Positions 8,134-15,130 of a DNA stretch of 54,853 nt are shown piece after piece (positions within the stretch are counted from its first letter, which is position 1; each line of letters starts with the position of its first letter). The stretch covers positions 1 through 54,853 of IMG/VR virus record IMGVR_UViG_3300044684_000175. One strand, 5' to 3'. Below the pieces are notes generated by a model. It was given only the letters and a program-made list of their open reading frames with translations. It searched no databases and was not told where the DNA came from. This DNA comes from a virus. A program made the position numbers and the translations under genes.

Positions 8134-8349
8134 CAGGCCGCCTTGGTCAGGTAGTTGAACTGAGGGCGACGATCGGCGGCGATCAGGTATTCGCGCATTT
8201 CTTCACCCCACTTCTGGATAAAGGCGTGCGCCTGCTCCGGATTGCCGGACAGGATGGTCAGGTCGAGATCCGAGATGCAGATTTTCAGATCGAAATGAGC
8301 GTTGCCCCCCCCCGGTCAGGTGAAGCGGTTCGCGTTGATGGTGGCTCAT
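8133..8349 (-). pseudogene. 71-aa early gene frameshifted in a 9-G tract
   Basis: Reading from ATG 8347-8349 gives MSHHQREPLHLTGGG and then leaves frame in a run of nine G. If the run had eight G, the frame continues as NAHFDLKICISDLDL and on to YLTKAA, a 71-residue protein whose stop overlaps the clamp start as ATGA. Size, overlap and sequence character all fit a real gene. Causes could be a sequencing error, a true null allele, slippage during transcription or translation, or phase variation. Family not recognised. Confidence 0.7.
8305..8313. repeat. Homopolymer tract, nine C on the plus strand
   Basis: Run of nine identical bases within the coding frame at 8133-8349. Runs of this length are prone to replication slippage and to base-calling error. 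It is the longest G/C run I noticed in the window. Confidence 0.9.
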
Positions 8350-8415
8350 GTTGGCCTCTGAATAAGCCCAGGTCCGCCGCCGTTTATTCGACTGACGCGG
8401 CGCTCCTGGCGTGGG

Positions 8416-8814
8416 TTAACTGTTGCTGCCGAACCGGCGCTTCTTTCCCCATGGATCGGCGCGTTTCGGGAAGGTGGATGGCTTGCGGTTGAAGCCGTGA
8501 TGCTTGTCGTAGAGCCTGTTAGCCTTGGCGATGGCGCGATTTCCGTCTTCGCCGTGAGTGTGGCCAGCATGGCATTTGATGTGCGCCGGTCGCATGAACT
8601 GCGGATCGTCGGGGTCAATGTCTGGATCGGCGGGGATCTCGGCACCGGTGAACCGGTCGCGGAGCAGGCGTAGGGCCCGATCCTTGCCGATGTGGGCCGC
8701 CTCCCAGGCTTCGCCCTGCTGGATCTTGCCGCCGCAGTAGCAACAGACGCCTCCGTGCTCGACGAAGAAGTCAGCCCGCTTTTTCCGCGACATGGACTTG
8801 CGGCGCTTGGCCAT
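8416..8814 (-). CDS. HNH endonuclease-like protein
   Basis: 132 residues from the ATG at 8812-8814, which overlaps the upstream stop by 4 bp. Very basic N terminus (MAKRRKSMSRKKR), then CCYCGGKI with a zinc CxxC, an AAHIGKD segment with the first HNH His, and a later HIKCHAGHTH cluster. HNH nucleases nick or cleave DNA with one metal ion. In phages they can be packaging cofactors or free-standing nucleases. Here it is far from the terminase, in the replication block, which argues against a packaging role. Confidence 0.8.
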   Translation of the reverse strand: MAKRRKSMSRKKRADFFVEHGGVCCYCGGKIQQGEAWEAAHIGKDRALRLLRDRFTGAEIPADPDIDPDDPQFMRPAHIKCHAGHTHGEDGNRAIAKANRLYDKHHGFNRKPSTFPKRADPWGKKRRFGSNS

Positions 8815-9248
8815 CAGGCGGCGATCCTTTCGCCGGCATCGAGCTTGAGTTTCAGGTCGGGCGCCAGCCATTTCCACAGGCCCTCCGATTGCCAGAACGC
8901 GAGTGCCCGGTTGAAGAAGGCGGTGAACGCGATCTGATCCATGCGAGCAAAGGCGGTGCTGTCCGGGACGCGATAGACGAGACCCTGCAGATGGATGACG
9001 CGAAAGCAGCCGGCGCCCATCTTGGTCACATCGTGCAGGATCTCGGGCCCGTCATCGAAGCCGCCGCTTTTGCAGATCGAGTTCAGGCAGGCGAAGTAGA
9101 GCCTATGGTGCGGTATGCTGCGCGGCTGGCGGATTGAGACCATGAATGGGCCATCAGGAAGCTCGAGCATGTCGTCCTCGGCCAAGGGATCGGCAGGGAC
9201 GAGGTTGTAGCCACGGCGGCGCATTAGGATATCTTTGGCCACGGTCAC
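8814..9248 (-). CDS. DUF1367-like early protein
   Basis: 144 residues. The PRSIPHHRLYFACLNSI segment and the later MDQIAFTAFFNRALAF helix follow the pattern of DUF1367, small phage proteins often found next to recombination genes. Function is unknown for the family. It overlaps the HNH gene and the coiled-coil gene by 3-4 bp, suggesting a joint recombination/repair cassette. Confidence 0.65.
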   Translation of the reverse strand: MTVAKDILMRRRGYNLVPADPLAEDDMLELPDGPFMVSIRQPRSIPHHRLYFACLNSICKSGGFDDGPEILHDVTKMGAGCFRVIHLQGLVYRVPDSTAFARMDQIAFTAFFNRALAFWQSEGLWKWLAPDLKLKLDAGERIAA

Positions 9249-10213
9249 ACCACCTGATCAGCGTGAATAATGATGCCGGGGATATCTGAGCGTTTGCCGG
9301 CGCGGATATCGTCCTTGGCAAACTGTTCCACGGTCGCGCTGAAGGCCTCAGGGCGGTCGCGCCAGTAGTGGGCCAGCGCATCCTTCAGACTGACGATTTC
9401 AGCTCTGTAGACGGTCCGGAGGCCGATGGCGCGGGTTTCGCCCTGGGCTTGGGCCTTGGCACGGTTCGCGGCGGCAAGGTCAATGGCGGCTTGTCGGGCG
9501 CGGTCCACGTCTGCAAGGGCCGCGTCTCGATCGTCAATGTCGGTCGCATCATGCGTGTGGGCTATATGCTCTTCAGCCTGCCTGCGCGCCTCGGCTTCGC
9601 GTTGCGCAGCCTCTTGCCGCTGACGTTCCTGTTCCGCCGCCACCTTGCGTAGCCAGCCGCCAAGCGCCTCCTTGACGGCCTCTTCGATGCGAACGGCGAC
9701 ACCCTTGACTGACTTGGTGTTGCCGATCAGCGAATTGTAGCGGTCTTGGATTTGTTTGACAGCCTCATCGTGAGGCTCTTTCTCCTTGACCCGCTCGGCG
9801 TCAGCGCGCTTGGCGGCATTGCGAACGCGCTCCAAGAGAAGGCCAAGCTTGTCAGCCTCCGCTTGAGATTGAACCTCGGCACCGTCGAGCCAGTTGCCGG
9901 CCTCCACGCGCAGGTCTTCGATCTCAGCCTTGACCAGTTCGAACGGCGTCGGCTCGGGGGCACCGTTGTCGCCGATGCCGCCAAGGCGGGGGCCGGCCTC
10001 GGCTTCTGCTGCCTGAGCAGCCTGCGCGGCCTCGTATTCAGCGTTGAGCCGGTCGCGGCGGGCGATCATGACCGGATAGGCCGGGTCGCTGGTTTGGCCT
10101 TCGCGTTCCATCTTGGCCGTGGCTGCGTTCAGGTGCGGGAATGCCATGTCCTCGATCAGGACCGGGCCCTTGCTGGACTGGTAGTGGGTGACGATTGGTT
10201 GAGCGGTGTCCAT
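9245..10213 (-). CDS. Long coiled-coil protein of the recombination cassette
   Basis: 322 residues. A Glu/Ala/Arg-rich coiled coil spans about 100-270, with an EQERQRQEAAQREAEARRQ stretch in the middle. A compact globular C terminus (about 275-322) ends in IPGIIIHADQVV. It immediately follows the putative annealing protein (shared base at 10213). Proteins of this shape often accompany RecT-like genes in alphaproteobacterial phages, but no catalytic motif is visible and the role is unknown. Confidence 0.75.
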   Translation of the reverse strand: MDTAQPIVTHYQSSKGPVLIEDMAFPHLNAATAKMEREGQTSDPAYPVMIARRDRLNAEYEAAQAAQAAEAEAGPRLGGIGDNGAPEPTPFELVKAEIEDLRVEAGNWLDGAEVQSQAEADKLGLLLERVRNAAKRADAERVKEKEPHDEAVKQIQDRYNSLIGNTKSVKGVAVRIEEAVKEALGGWLRKVAAEQERQRQEAAQREAEARRQAEEHIAHTHDATDIDDRDAALADVDRARQAAIDLAAANRAKAQAQGETRAIGLRTVYRAEIVSLKDALAHYWRDRPEAFSATVEQFAKDDIRAGKRSDIPGIIIHADQVV

Positions 10214-11034
10214 CAGGCTGCATCCTCAAAAGGGTTGTCGGCTTGCTGGGAGGCGAGAGCGTCCCGGCGCTGTTTCAGCTTGGCAAAAAGAGGAGAGCCC
10301 ATTTCGGGCGGGAGCCGGTCCTTGATCGCCTGGCCGTTGGCCTGGTACCAGGCGTCGCAGGCCTCGGGCGTCTTCAAGGCGAGGATCGCCTTGGTGTGGC
10401 GGTCGATGAAATCGGCGTCGGTTTCTTCGGCCGCTTCCTGCCGTTGCTGGCGAGCGCCATCATTCGCCTTCATGGGCGTAAAGTCGGCATCGACAAATCC
10501 GCCGTCCGGGACTTCCTCAGCCGGGGTCGTGGACAGGCCGGCCTTCATCATGACAACCACGTGGGCGAAGGCGGACCGGCAAGCGCGGCTGATGGCGCGG
10601 GTTTGCGCCATGGCGCGGATGGCGTAGTCCGGCCGCTTCGGCAGGGTCGTGATGATCTTGTTGCCGGTCTTGCGCCGGTTGCCCTTGGGGCCGACCCATT
10701 CGTCCTTCTCGACTTCGCCGCCGTACCAGGTGGGCTCGTCCTCGCCGACAAAGCCCTCAGCCTCGGCAATGATGGCGCCATCGGACATGCGGCGGATTTC
10801 GCCGATGGCGCGGACGCCGCCGTGGACACGCTCAACCGACCGGGCGGAGGCGGTGCAGCCGTGGGCGACAGCGATGGCCTGCCAGCCCTCGACCTGGACG
10901 TATTTCCGGCCCTGTATTTCCATCGCCGTCTCGACCACAATGGCCTTGCACAGATCGGCGGCGTCGGTGCTGGCGCGGTAGTGCTCCACATTGCTGGAGC
11001 CGCTTGTGGGCGCGATTGCCTTGCTATCGGACAT
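10213..11034 (-). CDS. Possible single-strand annealing / recombination protein
   Basis: 273 residues. The core has KYVQVEGWQAIAVAHG, a strand-rich region with RAIGEIRRMSDGAIIAEAEG, and DYAIRAMAQTRAISRACR followed by a TPAEEVP segment. That order recalls phage annealing proteins of the Rad52/RecT type, where a helix with AxAxTRAxxRA follows a beta sheet. The C-terminal third is helical and acidic, a common site for SSB or partner binding. The assignment is by pattern only. No exonuclease partner was recognised nearby. Confidence 0.6.
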   Translation of the reverse strand: MSDSKAIAPTSGSSNVEHYRASTDAADLCKAIVVETAMEIQGRKYVQVEGWQAIAVAHGCTASARSVERVHGGVRAIGEIRRMSDGAIIAEAEGFVGEDEPTWYGGEVEKDEWVGPKGNRRKTGNKIITTLPKRPDYAIRAMAQTRAISRACRSAFAHVVVMMKAGLSTTPAEEVPDGGFVDADFTPMKANDGARQQRQEAAEETDADFIDRHTKAILALKTPEACDAWYQANGQAIKDRLPPEMGSPLFAKLKQRRDALASQQADNPFEDAA

Positions 11035-11049
11035 AGTTGCAGTTCCTTG

Positions 11050-11214
11050 TCAGTGAAAAAAGATGAGAAGCCAGACGATCAGGCTGAATGCGGCGACCGC
11101 CAGAAGCGCCCAGCCGACTGGCCATTTGCGGTCTGCGCTTTCGGTGAAGTTCCAGCCGCGGTGGCTGGACGACGGCGGAAGGCCGCGCGAGTTGCGGAAG
11201 TCGTCGAACATCAT
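11050..11214 (-). CDS. 54-aa single-span membrane protein
   Basis: Starts MMFDDFRNSRG and has one hydrophobic segment (about residues 32-52, with WALLAVAAFSLIVWLLIF) at the C terminus. The N-terminal 30 residues are polar. Its ATG overlaps the upstream stop by 4 bp at 11211-11214. It could be a small inner-membrane protein acting on host physiology. No family recognised. Confidence 0.7.
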   Translation of the reverse strand: MMFDDFRNSRGLPPSSSHRGWNFTESADRKWPVGWALLAVAAFSLIVWLLIFFH

Positions 11215-11432
11215 TTCAGCCCCCATATCCGAGCCTCGTTGAAGGCCCTGGTCGCATCGGTGATTTGCCGGCGTAGATCAGCCGCAAGGGCCGGGGCGCC
11301 GTTGTTCGCAGCCAGTTGACCGCGCTTGACCAAAACCTGGACCTCGTGAAACAGGTCATCGAGTTTGATCACTTCGGAATAGTCACCGCGCACCCGGATG
11401 ACTTGGCCGTGAGAATGTTTGTAGGCTTCCAT
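11211..11432 (-). CDS. Helical early protein, 73 aa
   Basis: 73 residues, starting MEAYKHSHGQVIRVRGDYSEV. A strand-rich start is followed by a helical hairpin from about residue 25. Soluble and weakly basic. Coupled to the downstream membrane protein by a 4-bp overlap. Not recognised. Confidence 0.7.
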   Translation of the reverse strand: MEAYKHSHGQVIRVRGDYSEVIKLDDLFHEVQVLVKRGQLAANNGAPALAADLRRQITDATRAFNEARIWGLK

Positions 11433-11434
11433 GG

Positions 11435-11848
11435 TCAGGCCTCCACAGTGGGAGACTTGGCGTCACGACCTTCCATCAGTCGGAAGTCGACGCTTTCGCT
11501 GTAATAACCATTGGATGAGCCGTACCAGCGGATCATGACACTGCCCTTGATGGTGGCCAGCTCGTAGAACGTCCAGGTGTAACTATCGTCGTACTTGTCG
11601 ACCGCGCCGCATTCGCTGTCCGTTCGCTCCTCGGCGCGCAGGATCGGGGCGCCGATCAGATCATCCAGGTCGCCTACGACATCCTCAACAGAGACGCGCT
11701 CGCAGCAGTCCTGATCGTGGAACATGCGATATTCGCAGCCGTCGTTGACGCAAATCGTGATGGTTTCTTTGTCATCCGCCACATTGACGGCGGTCAGCGT
11801 GCGCCCGAGCAAAACGCTAATGTCGCGATTTAATTCCCAGCTGTACAT
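11435..11848 (-). CDS. Early protein of DUF7448 type, 137 aa
   Basis: 137 residues from the ATG at 11846-11848. A GTG six bases upstream is an alternative, but the AAGG motif is better spaced for the ATG. A strand-rich N-terminal half holds [20 protein letters not shown], followed by [17 protein letters not shown] and a second strand-rich half with [13 protein letters not shown]. This resembles a small all-beta phage family of unknown function (DUF7448-like, tentative). Confidence 0.7.
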   Translation of the reverse strand: MYSWELNRDISVLLGRTLTAVNVADDKETITICVNDGCEYRMFHDQDCCERVSVEDVVGDLDDLIGAPILRAEERTDSECGAVDKYDDSYTWTFYELATIKGSVMIRWYGSSNGYYSESVDFRLMEGRDAKSPTVEA

Positions 11849-11850
11849 GG

Positions 11851-11943
11851 TCACAGAACCTTAAGAGCAATGGCGAAAACAACGGCGGCTAGGCCAACGG
11901 TGAAGATTTCAAGGAGGGCTTGCTTGGCTTGAGCGAGGGTCAT
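11851..11943 (-). CDS. 30-aa membrane microprotein
   Basis: Encodes [20 protein letters not shown] and ten further hydrophobic residues ending KVL. An amphipathic first turn is followed by one membrane span. The TGA stop overlaps the alternative GTG of the next gene, and the start follows the upstream stop by one base. Support is positional plus the clean hydrophobic segment, so confidence is moderate. Confidence 0.5.
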   Translation of the reverse strand: MTLAQAKQALLEIFTVGLAAVVFAIALKVL

Positions 11944-11944
11944 G

Positions 11945-12091
11945 TCAGGCGTCCTTCTTTTCTTGCTGTTCAGCTTGGCGCTCGGCGGCCATCTCGCGCT
12001 GCTGGCGGGCGCGGATGCGGTCGAGCCTGGACATGGTCGCGAACGCAGTGAGCGGATCGACGATGGCGGCGGCTGTGGAGAGGTCGAACAT
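11945..12091 (-). CDS. 48-aa charged early protein
   Basis: 48 residues, starting MFDLSTAAAIVDPL and ending in a long charged helix (about residues 20-48) rich in Arg, Glu and Gln. ATGA overlap with the upstream gene at 12091. Not recognised. Confidence 0.6.
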   Translation of the reverse strand: MFDLSTAAAIVDPLTAFATMSRLDRIRARQQREMAAERQAEQQEKKDA

Positions 12092-12279
12092 CAGGCGATC
12101 TCCGCCATGTTGGCCATGCGGCGCGCGATCTCAGCCGAGATCAGGAGCGACATGCGGGCATGTGCGGCGGGTCGGAAGTCAGAGGCTTCGCGGACGGCAC
12201 GCTCGGAGAGCTGGTCGAGCGTCAGACCGGCCAGTTCGGCGCGGATGACGTCGAAGGTGAGGGTGGGAGCGTCGGTCAT
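12091..12279 (-). CDS. 62-aa helical early protein
   Basis: 62 residues from ATG 12277-12279, whose last base is shared with the upstream TAA stop. Sequence starts MTDAPTLTFDVIRAEL and is helical with Ala/Arg-rich surfaces. Not recognised. Confidence 0.65.
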   Translation of the reverse strand: MTDAPTLTFDVIRAELAGLTLDQLSERAVREASDFRPAAHARMSLLISAEIARRMANMAEIA

Positions 12280-12461
12280 TACCAAGGTCCCGTCTTGAGA
12301 AGACCTTGACGACCATCATCCAACGTGACGTGCTGGTATTCGCCGGGACCCTCCCATTGGAGCGGCATGAGCCAATAGCCGTCGCGCTGATGCTGGTCGG
12401 TGACGATCACCCACAAGGCGTGACGCACACTGATCTCTATCGCCTGGTGCTGCACTTCCAT
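12279..12461 (-). CDS. 60-aa early protein
   Basis: 60 residues, strand-rich, Trp-containing (HALWVIVTD, YWLMPLQWEG). Looks like a compact beta fold. Linked to the next gene by a TAATG overlap. Not recognised. Confidence 0.65.
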   Translation of the reverse strand: MEVQHQAIEISVRHALWVIVTDQHQRDGYWLMPLQWEGPGEYQHVTLDDGRQGLLKTGPW

Positions 12462-12463
12462 GA

Positions 12464-12877
12464 TCAGCGCCCCTCCGCTTTGGCGATGACAGCGCGCAAT
12501 TCATCAAGCTTGCTGTCCAACATTTGATGAGTGGCATTTTTACGCGAAAGGTCTTCAATCCATGAGATCGCGTATTCAAGCGCTTGAAGGAGTTCCGGCG
12601 CGGCGGCGATCAAGCGGGCGTTGGCATCGAGGATGTCGTCGGCCGCGAACGGATAGGGCACCATCGCGATCGCCACAGGGGTGGCGTCGGCCGCCAAGAT
12701 CATGTGGGCAGAACTTCCGCCGTTTTGGCTGGCGTCGCCGTCCTGGTCATAATCAAGGCTCCAGCCCCGGCTGTCGTCGCCAGGCGTGAACATGCGCCAA
12801 GGCCCCGGTGTATGCTTGCCAGCAGGCCGTGTCTCAGCGGCCGCACGCCCGTCAGGGTTTTGTTCCGTATGAACCAT
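12464..12877 (-). CDS. HTPGPW-type phage early protein
   Basis: 137 residues from the ATG at 12875-12877, which overlaps the upstream stop. It has the two hallmarks of a widespread phage family: KHTPGPWRMF near residue 22 and DANARLIAAAPELLQALE around 85-102. The family is common in temperate phages of proteobacteria (Ea22-like in part) and its function is unknown. The middle is Asp/Gly-rich and variable. Confidence 0.8.
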   Translation of the reverse strand: MVHTEQNPDGRAAAETRPAGKHTPGPWRMFTPGDDSRGWSLDYDQDGDASQNGGSSAHMILAADATPVAIAMVPYPFAADDILDANARLIAAAPELLQALEYAISWIEDLSRKNATHQMLDSKLDELRAVIAKAEGR

Positions 12878-13170
12878 CACAGCACCTCCTGCCGATCAGC
12901 GCGCGCGACATCGACCAGACGGATCGCCTTCGACCAATCGCGATAGGCCGCGGGCGATAGCCGGTTGACCTCGACGTCGGACATACCCTTGAGCGCTTGG
13001 ATGTAGTCCGGCTGGGCGCCGTTAACCCGCAGCGCTTCCGAGTACATGAACGCGGTCTCGGTCAGGCCATGAGCGTTGGCCAGGTCGATGCGGCGTTGAA
13101 GCTTGGCCGCGCGATCCATAGGGATCGGGAGCGCCGCGGCAGGGATCGGGAATGTTGTGTCGAGGGGCAT
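12877..13170 (-). CDS. First gene of the main leftward operon, 97 aa
   Basis: 97 residues, starting MPLDTTFPIPAAALPIP. Helical from residue 20 on. It is the promoter-proximal gene below the 13.2 kb operator pair, with GGAGAGC as ribosome binding site three bases before the ATG. A CTCTC-N7-GAGAG stem lies in its leader. Lambda places its anti-terminator N in the equivalent position, but no RNA-binding arginine-rich motif is visible here and the function is unknown. Confidence 0.75.
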   Translation of the reverse strand: MPLDTTFPIPAAALPIPMDRAAKLQRRIDLANAHGLTETAFMYSEALRVNGAQPDYIQALKGMSDVEVNRLSPAAYRDWSKAIRLVDVARADRQEVL

Positions 13171-13195
13171 GATGCTCTCCGTTGATGAGAGAGCA

Positions 13196-13236
13196 TTAGC
13201 AATTTTGCTAATTCAGCGCAATAGCAAATTTGCTAT
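13196..13236. promoter_or_regulatory. Repressor operators, left pair
   Basis: Two 16-bp sites with perfect 7-bp arms: TTAGCAATTTTGCTAA (13196-13211) and ATAGCAAATTTGCTAT (13221-13236), centres 25 bp apart. The second is a perfect palindrome. The same motif occurs at 16345-16384 beside the repressor gene. They sit in front of the leftward operon and also overlap TATAAA (13234-13239), a possible rightward -10 for the gene at 13342. Binding by the S24 repressor is inferred from the shared motif. Confidence 0.8.
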
Positions 13237-13304
13237 AAATTGCATAATTGCAAAATTTTATGACACTTGACCAGTCGGGCGTGCTACAACGCCTTATCGG
13301 AAAC

Positions 13305-13330
13305 GAAAAAGCCCGGCGCTGGGCCGGGCT
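13305..13330 (-). terminator. Leftward Rho-independent terminator
   Basis: Stem of 8 bp (13310-13317 with 13323-13330, AGCCCGGC/GCCGGGCT), loop of 5, followed on the minus strand by a T5 run. It would end transcripts of the gene at 13427-13627 before the operator region. The hairpin also touches the AGGAGG ribosome binding site of the rightward gene at 13342. Confidence 0.8.
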
Positions 13331-13341
13331 AGGAGGTGAAT

Positions 13342-13524
13342 ATGATTGGTATGGACGATATGCGGATTATAGCCCTGCGGGAGGCCATCGCCAGTTCAAA
13401 TAAGGACGCTGCGCCGACCGAGGTTGTCAGCCGAGCTCAGACGTACCTTTCTTTCCTGGCGCCTTCGCAGTCCGAACCGTCACAAGACACTGCGCATAAA
13501 GATCAAGCATCTGATCCCGTTTGA
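13342..13524 (+). CDS. Small rightward protein, 60 aa
   Basis: 60 residues starting MIGMDDMRIIALREAIASS, with the strong ribosome binding site AGGAGGTGA five bases upstream. Helical N-terminal two thirds, polar tail. It runs against the leftward gene at 13427-13627 and shares its last 98 bp. Its possible promoter overlaps the left operator pair, so it may be controlled by the repressor. Family not recognised. Confidence 0.7.
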   Translation: MIGMDDMRIIALREAIASSNKDAAPTEVVSRAQTYLSFLAPSQSEPSQDTAHKDQASDPV

Positions 13525-13627
13525 GCTTAGGGTTGTTGGCATATTCTTCGCGGAAGGCAATCTCTCGCATTAAGGTCAGAGCAACGGCCTCCTTGGTGCT
13601 CAATTCGTTCGAAACTGGTTCAGCCAT
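13427..13627 (-). CDS. Small leftward protein, 66 aa
   Basis: 66 residues starting MAEPVSNELSTKEAVALTLM, with GAAGGAG six bases upstream of the ATG. An upstream in-frame ATG at 13642 would place the start before that site. Helical, with a basic tail (KAPGKKG). It ends tail-to-tail inside the rightward gene. A terminator follows at 13330-13305. Not recognised. Confidence 0.7.
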   Translation of the reverse strand: MAEPVSNELSTKEAVALTLMREIAFREEYANNPKLKRDQMLDLYAQCLVTVRTAKAPGKKGTSELG

Positions 13628-13677
13628 GGATATCTCCTTCATTTGGCTGGACCAGTTTGGATTGAGTCTCGGAAACG

Positions 13678-13703
13678 AAAAAGCCGCCCTGGTTGGGGCG
13701 GCT
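13678..13703 (-). terminator. Leftward Rho-independent terminator, second copy
   Basis: 8-bp stem (13682-13689 with 13696-13703, AGCCGCCC/GGGCGGCT), 6-base loop, then T5 on the minus strand. It shares the flank CGGAAACGAAAAAGCC with the terminator at 13305 but has a different stem, as if the A-rich flank were under selection. It ends the transcript of genes 14239-13728. Confidence 0.8.
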
Positions 13704-13727
13704 CGCTCGTCTCAATTGTGAATGGCT

Positions 13728-13979
13728 TTAGTATCCTTCGCCCCATTGGGACTTGATGCCCAGCACCCGGTCGCATTGGGCGACCGTAAGCGGATGCATC
13801 CTTTCAGTCTGGCTGGCGCCTGTCAGAACATATTCCTTGCCGTCCTTCGAAAGCTTATATAGCTCGTAGGTCGTTCCGGCAGGGCTGCGGCTCGTGCCGA
13901 ACTGGCAGGAAACGCCCTGCTGGTTCAGCCACGCAATGTACGTACCAATTTGCACCTTGGCGGCTGAACCGTCACTCAT
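13728..13979 (-). CDS. 83-aa protein of the immunity region
   Basis: 83 residues starting MSDGSAAKVQIGTYIAWLNQ. Alpha/beta with a strand pair TYELYKLSKDGKEYVLTG in the middle. It shares one base with the stop of the upstream gene and ends just before a terminator. Not recognised. Confidence 0.7.
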   Translation of the reverse strand: MSDGSAAKVQIGTYIAWLNQQGVSCQFGTSRSPAGTTYELYKLSKDGKEYVLTGASQTERMHPLTVAQCDRVLGIKSQWGEGY

Positions 13980-14239
13980 TAGGCAGCGATCCCGTAGCTA
14001 AAAGGGTCTTCCTTATCAGATACGGGGGTGAGGTCGCCGCCGCGGTTGTCCCACATGGCCTGGAACTGTGCCGGAGCGGCCGGAATTTTCGAAAGATCGG
14101 GTTGCGCTTGCACAGCCAGATCGAACCTGTCCTTGAGAGCGGGCAGGGTCGTGGCTTGAACGCAGATATCGTGTTCGATCCCTTGCGCTAGCCAGAGATC
14201 GCCGTCTTTGAAGACGATCACCCTTAATTTCTCGCTCAT
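13979..14239 (-). CDS. HicB-like small protein, 86 aa
   Basis: 86 residues from ATG 14237-14239, with AGGAG seven bases upstream. The N-terminal half (RVIVFKDGDLWLAQGIEHDI, then a helix with LPALKDRFDLAVQ) follows the HicB antitoxin fold, in which a strand pair is followed by a helix. No HicA toxin is adjacent, and there is no C-terminal DNA-binding domain. It may therefore be a lone HicB-fold protein rather than an antitoxin. Confidence 0.6.
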   Translation of the reverse strand: MSEKLRVIVFKDGDLWLAQGIEHDICVQATTLPALKDRFDLAVQAQPDLSKIPAAPAQFQAMWDNRGGDLTPVSDKEDPFSYGIAA

Positions 14240-14320
14240 AACATTCTCCTGATGTGAGAGACATTTTCCCTCAGCCGGCCTACATAGAGGGCCCGTGCGC
14301 TTTGCACAATATGACCAGAA

Positions 14321-14337
14321 GGTTAAAAAGTGTAACC
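14321..14337. promoter_or_regulatory. Palindrome upstream of the HicB-like gene
   Basis: GGTTA-N7-TAACC in the 170-bp gap between 14239 and 14410. It could be an operator for the leftward pair 13979/13728. No matching copy was noticed elsewhere, and promoter hexamers in this gap are poor. Confidence 0.3.
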
Positions 14338-14409
14338 GTCCATCAAAAAGCACTGGCGCTGTTAACTTATACACCGATTTGGGCGAGAGTGTGATCCTTT
14401 CGCACCCAT

Positions 14410-14580
14410 TCACCACTCCGGATCATTCTGCAAGATCTCCGCTATCGCATCGATCAATTCCCGGATGGCCTCTTCATCCGTAGCCACGCCGTGCTTTTCC
14501 CGAATGTCCGCCAGTTTTTGCGCCTGCAACTCGGTCAAGCGGACCACGAGCTTGACTGGGTATGGGGAGCAGGGAGGCAT
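14410..14580 (-). CDS. Small ribbon-helix-helix-like protein
   Basis: 56 residues from ATG 14578-14580. A short strand (VKLVVRLT) is followed by two helices (QAQKLADIREKHG and DEEAIRELIDAIAEIL), the ribbon-helix-helix order. A GTG at 14607 is an alternative start but would overlap the upstream gene more. Likely a DNA-binding regulator expressed with the repressor transcript. Confidence 0.6.
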   Translation of the reverse strand: MPPCSPYPVKLVVRLTELQAQKLADIREKHGVATDEEAIRELIDAIAEILQNDPEW

Positions 14581-14581
14581 A

Positions 14582-15130
14582 TCAGCGCCTGTGCTTTGAT
14601 GCGTCACGCATTGCGTTCACAATCCGCATCTCAAAAGCCTTGAGTTTCTTTTCCTCACTAACCTGGTCGCCATGAGAGATATATTTTCCGGCTTCGTCAT
14701 TGGCGGCGAATTCAGAACACGCCTTGTACCAATACATGGCGTAGTCAAATACGTGTCCCGATGCTGACTTATCGTCGCCCGTAGTTATATCACTTCCCAG
14801 GTCGTCGCTTAAGTTCTTCGCCAGCAGTCGTCCGGCATTATTCGCATCTGATTGCGCCAAGTTTATTCGAGTTATCATTATAGATGCCGCGACGCCGCGC
14901 TTAATCCATTTGGCCGCAATGTATGTTCTATATTGCTCGAATTGTTGCTTACTGGTATCGAATCCGAGTTCACGACAAAACGACCAGGCATACGAAAGAT
15001 CGCCAACGGATTTAACGTCCAGCGGTAGCTCCGCAGGGTCTTGCGCCATAGCCGCTGGCGCTGTTGCTGCGAGCAATGATATCGAAACTGCCAATACTGC
15101 CGAGCGCACATCGTCCCCCAAAATGGCCAT
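14582..15130 (-). CDS. Secreted or periplasmic protein from the lysogeny transcript
   Basis: 182 residues from ATG 15128-15130, overlapping the upstream stop. N terminus is a signal peptide: a hydrophobic stretch (about 12-26, AVLAVSISLLAATAPAA) and an AMA cleavage site before QDPAELP. The mature part is helical with two Cys. An upstream in-frame extension to 15310 is shadow. It is downstream of the repressor in the same direction and may be expressed in lysogens, so a lysogenic-conversion or exclusion function is possible. Not recognised. Confidence 0.7.
   Translation of the reverse strand: MAILGDDVRSAVLAVSISLLAATAPAAMAQDPAELPLDVKSVGDLSYAWSFCRELGFDTSKQQFEQYRTYIAAKWIKRGVAASIMITRINLAQSDANNAGRLLAKNLSDDLGSDITTGDDKSASGHVFDYAMYWYKACSEFAANDEAGKYISHGDQVSEEKKLKAFEMRIVNAMRDASKHRR

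Noticed and set aside
8416-8814. HNH protein as packaging nuclease
   Set aside because: It is 19 kb from the terminase and in the replication cassette on the other strand.
10195-11319. Plus-strand open frame of 374 codons
   Set aside because: Covers the annealing-like gene and its neighbours antisense; no ribosome binding site or family pattern.
13979-14239. Toxin-antitoxin pair (HicAB)
   Set aside because: The HicB-like protein has no adjacent HicA-like partner; the neighbour at 13728 lacks the HicA double-stranded RNA-binding pattern.
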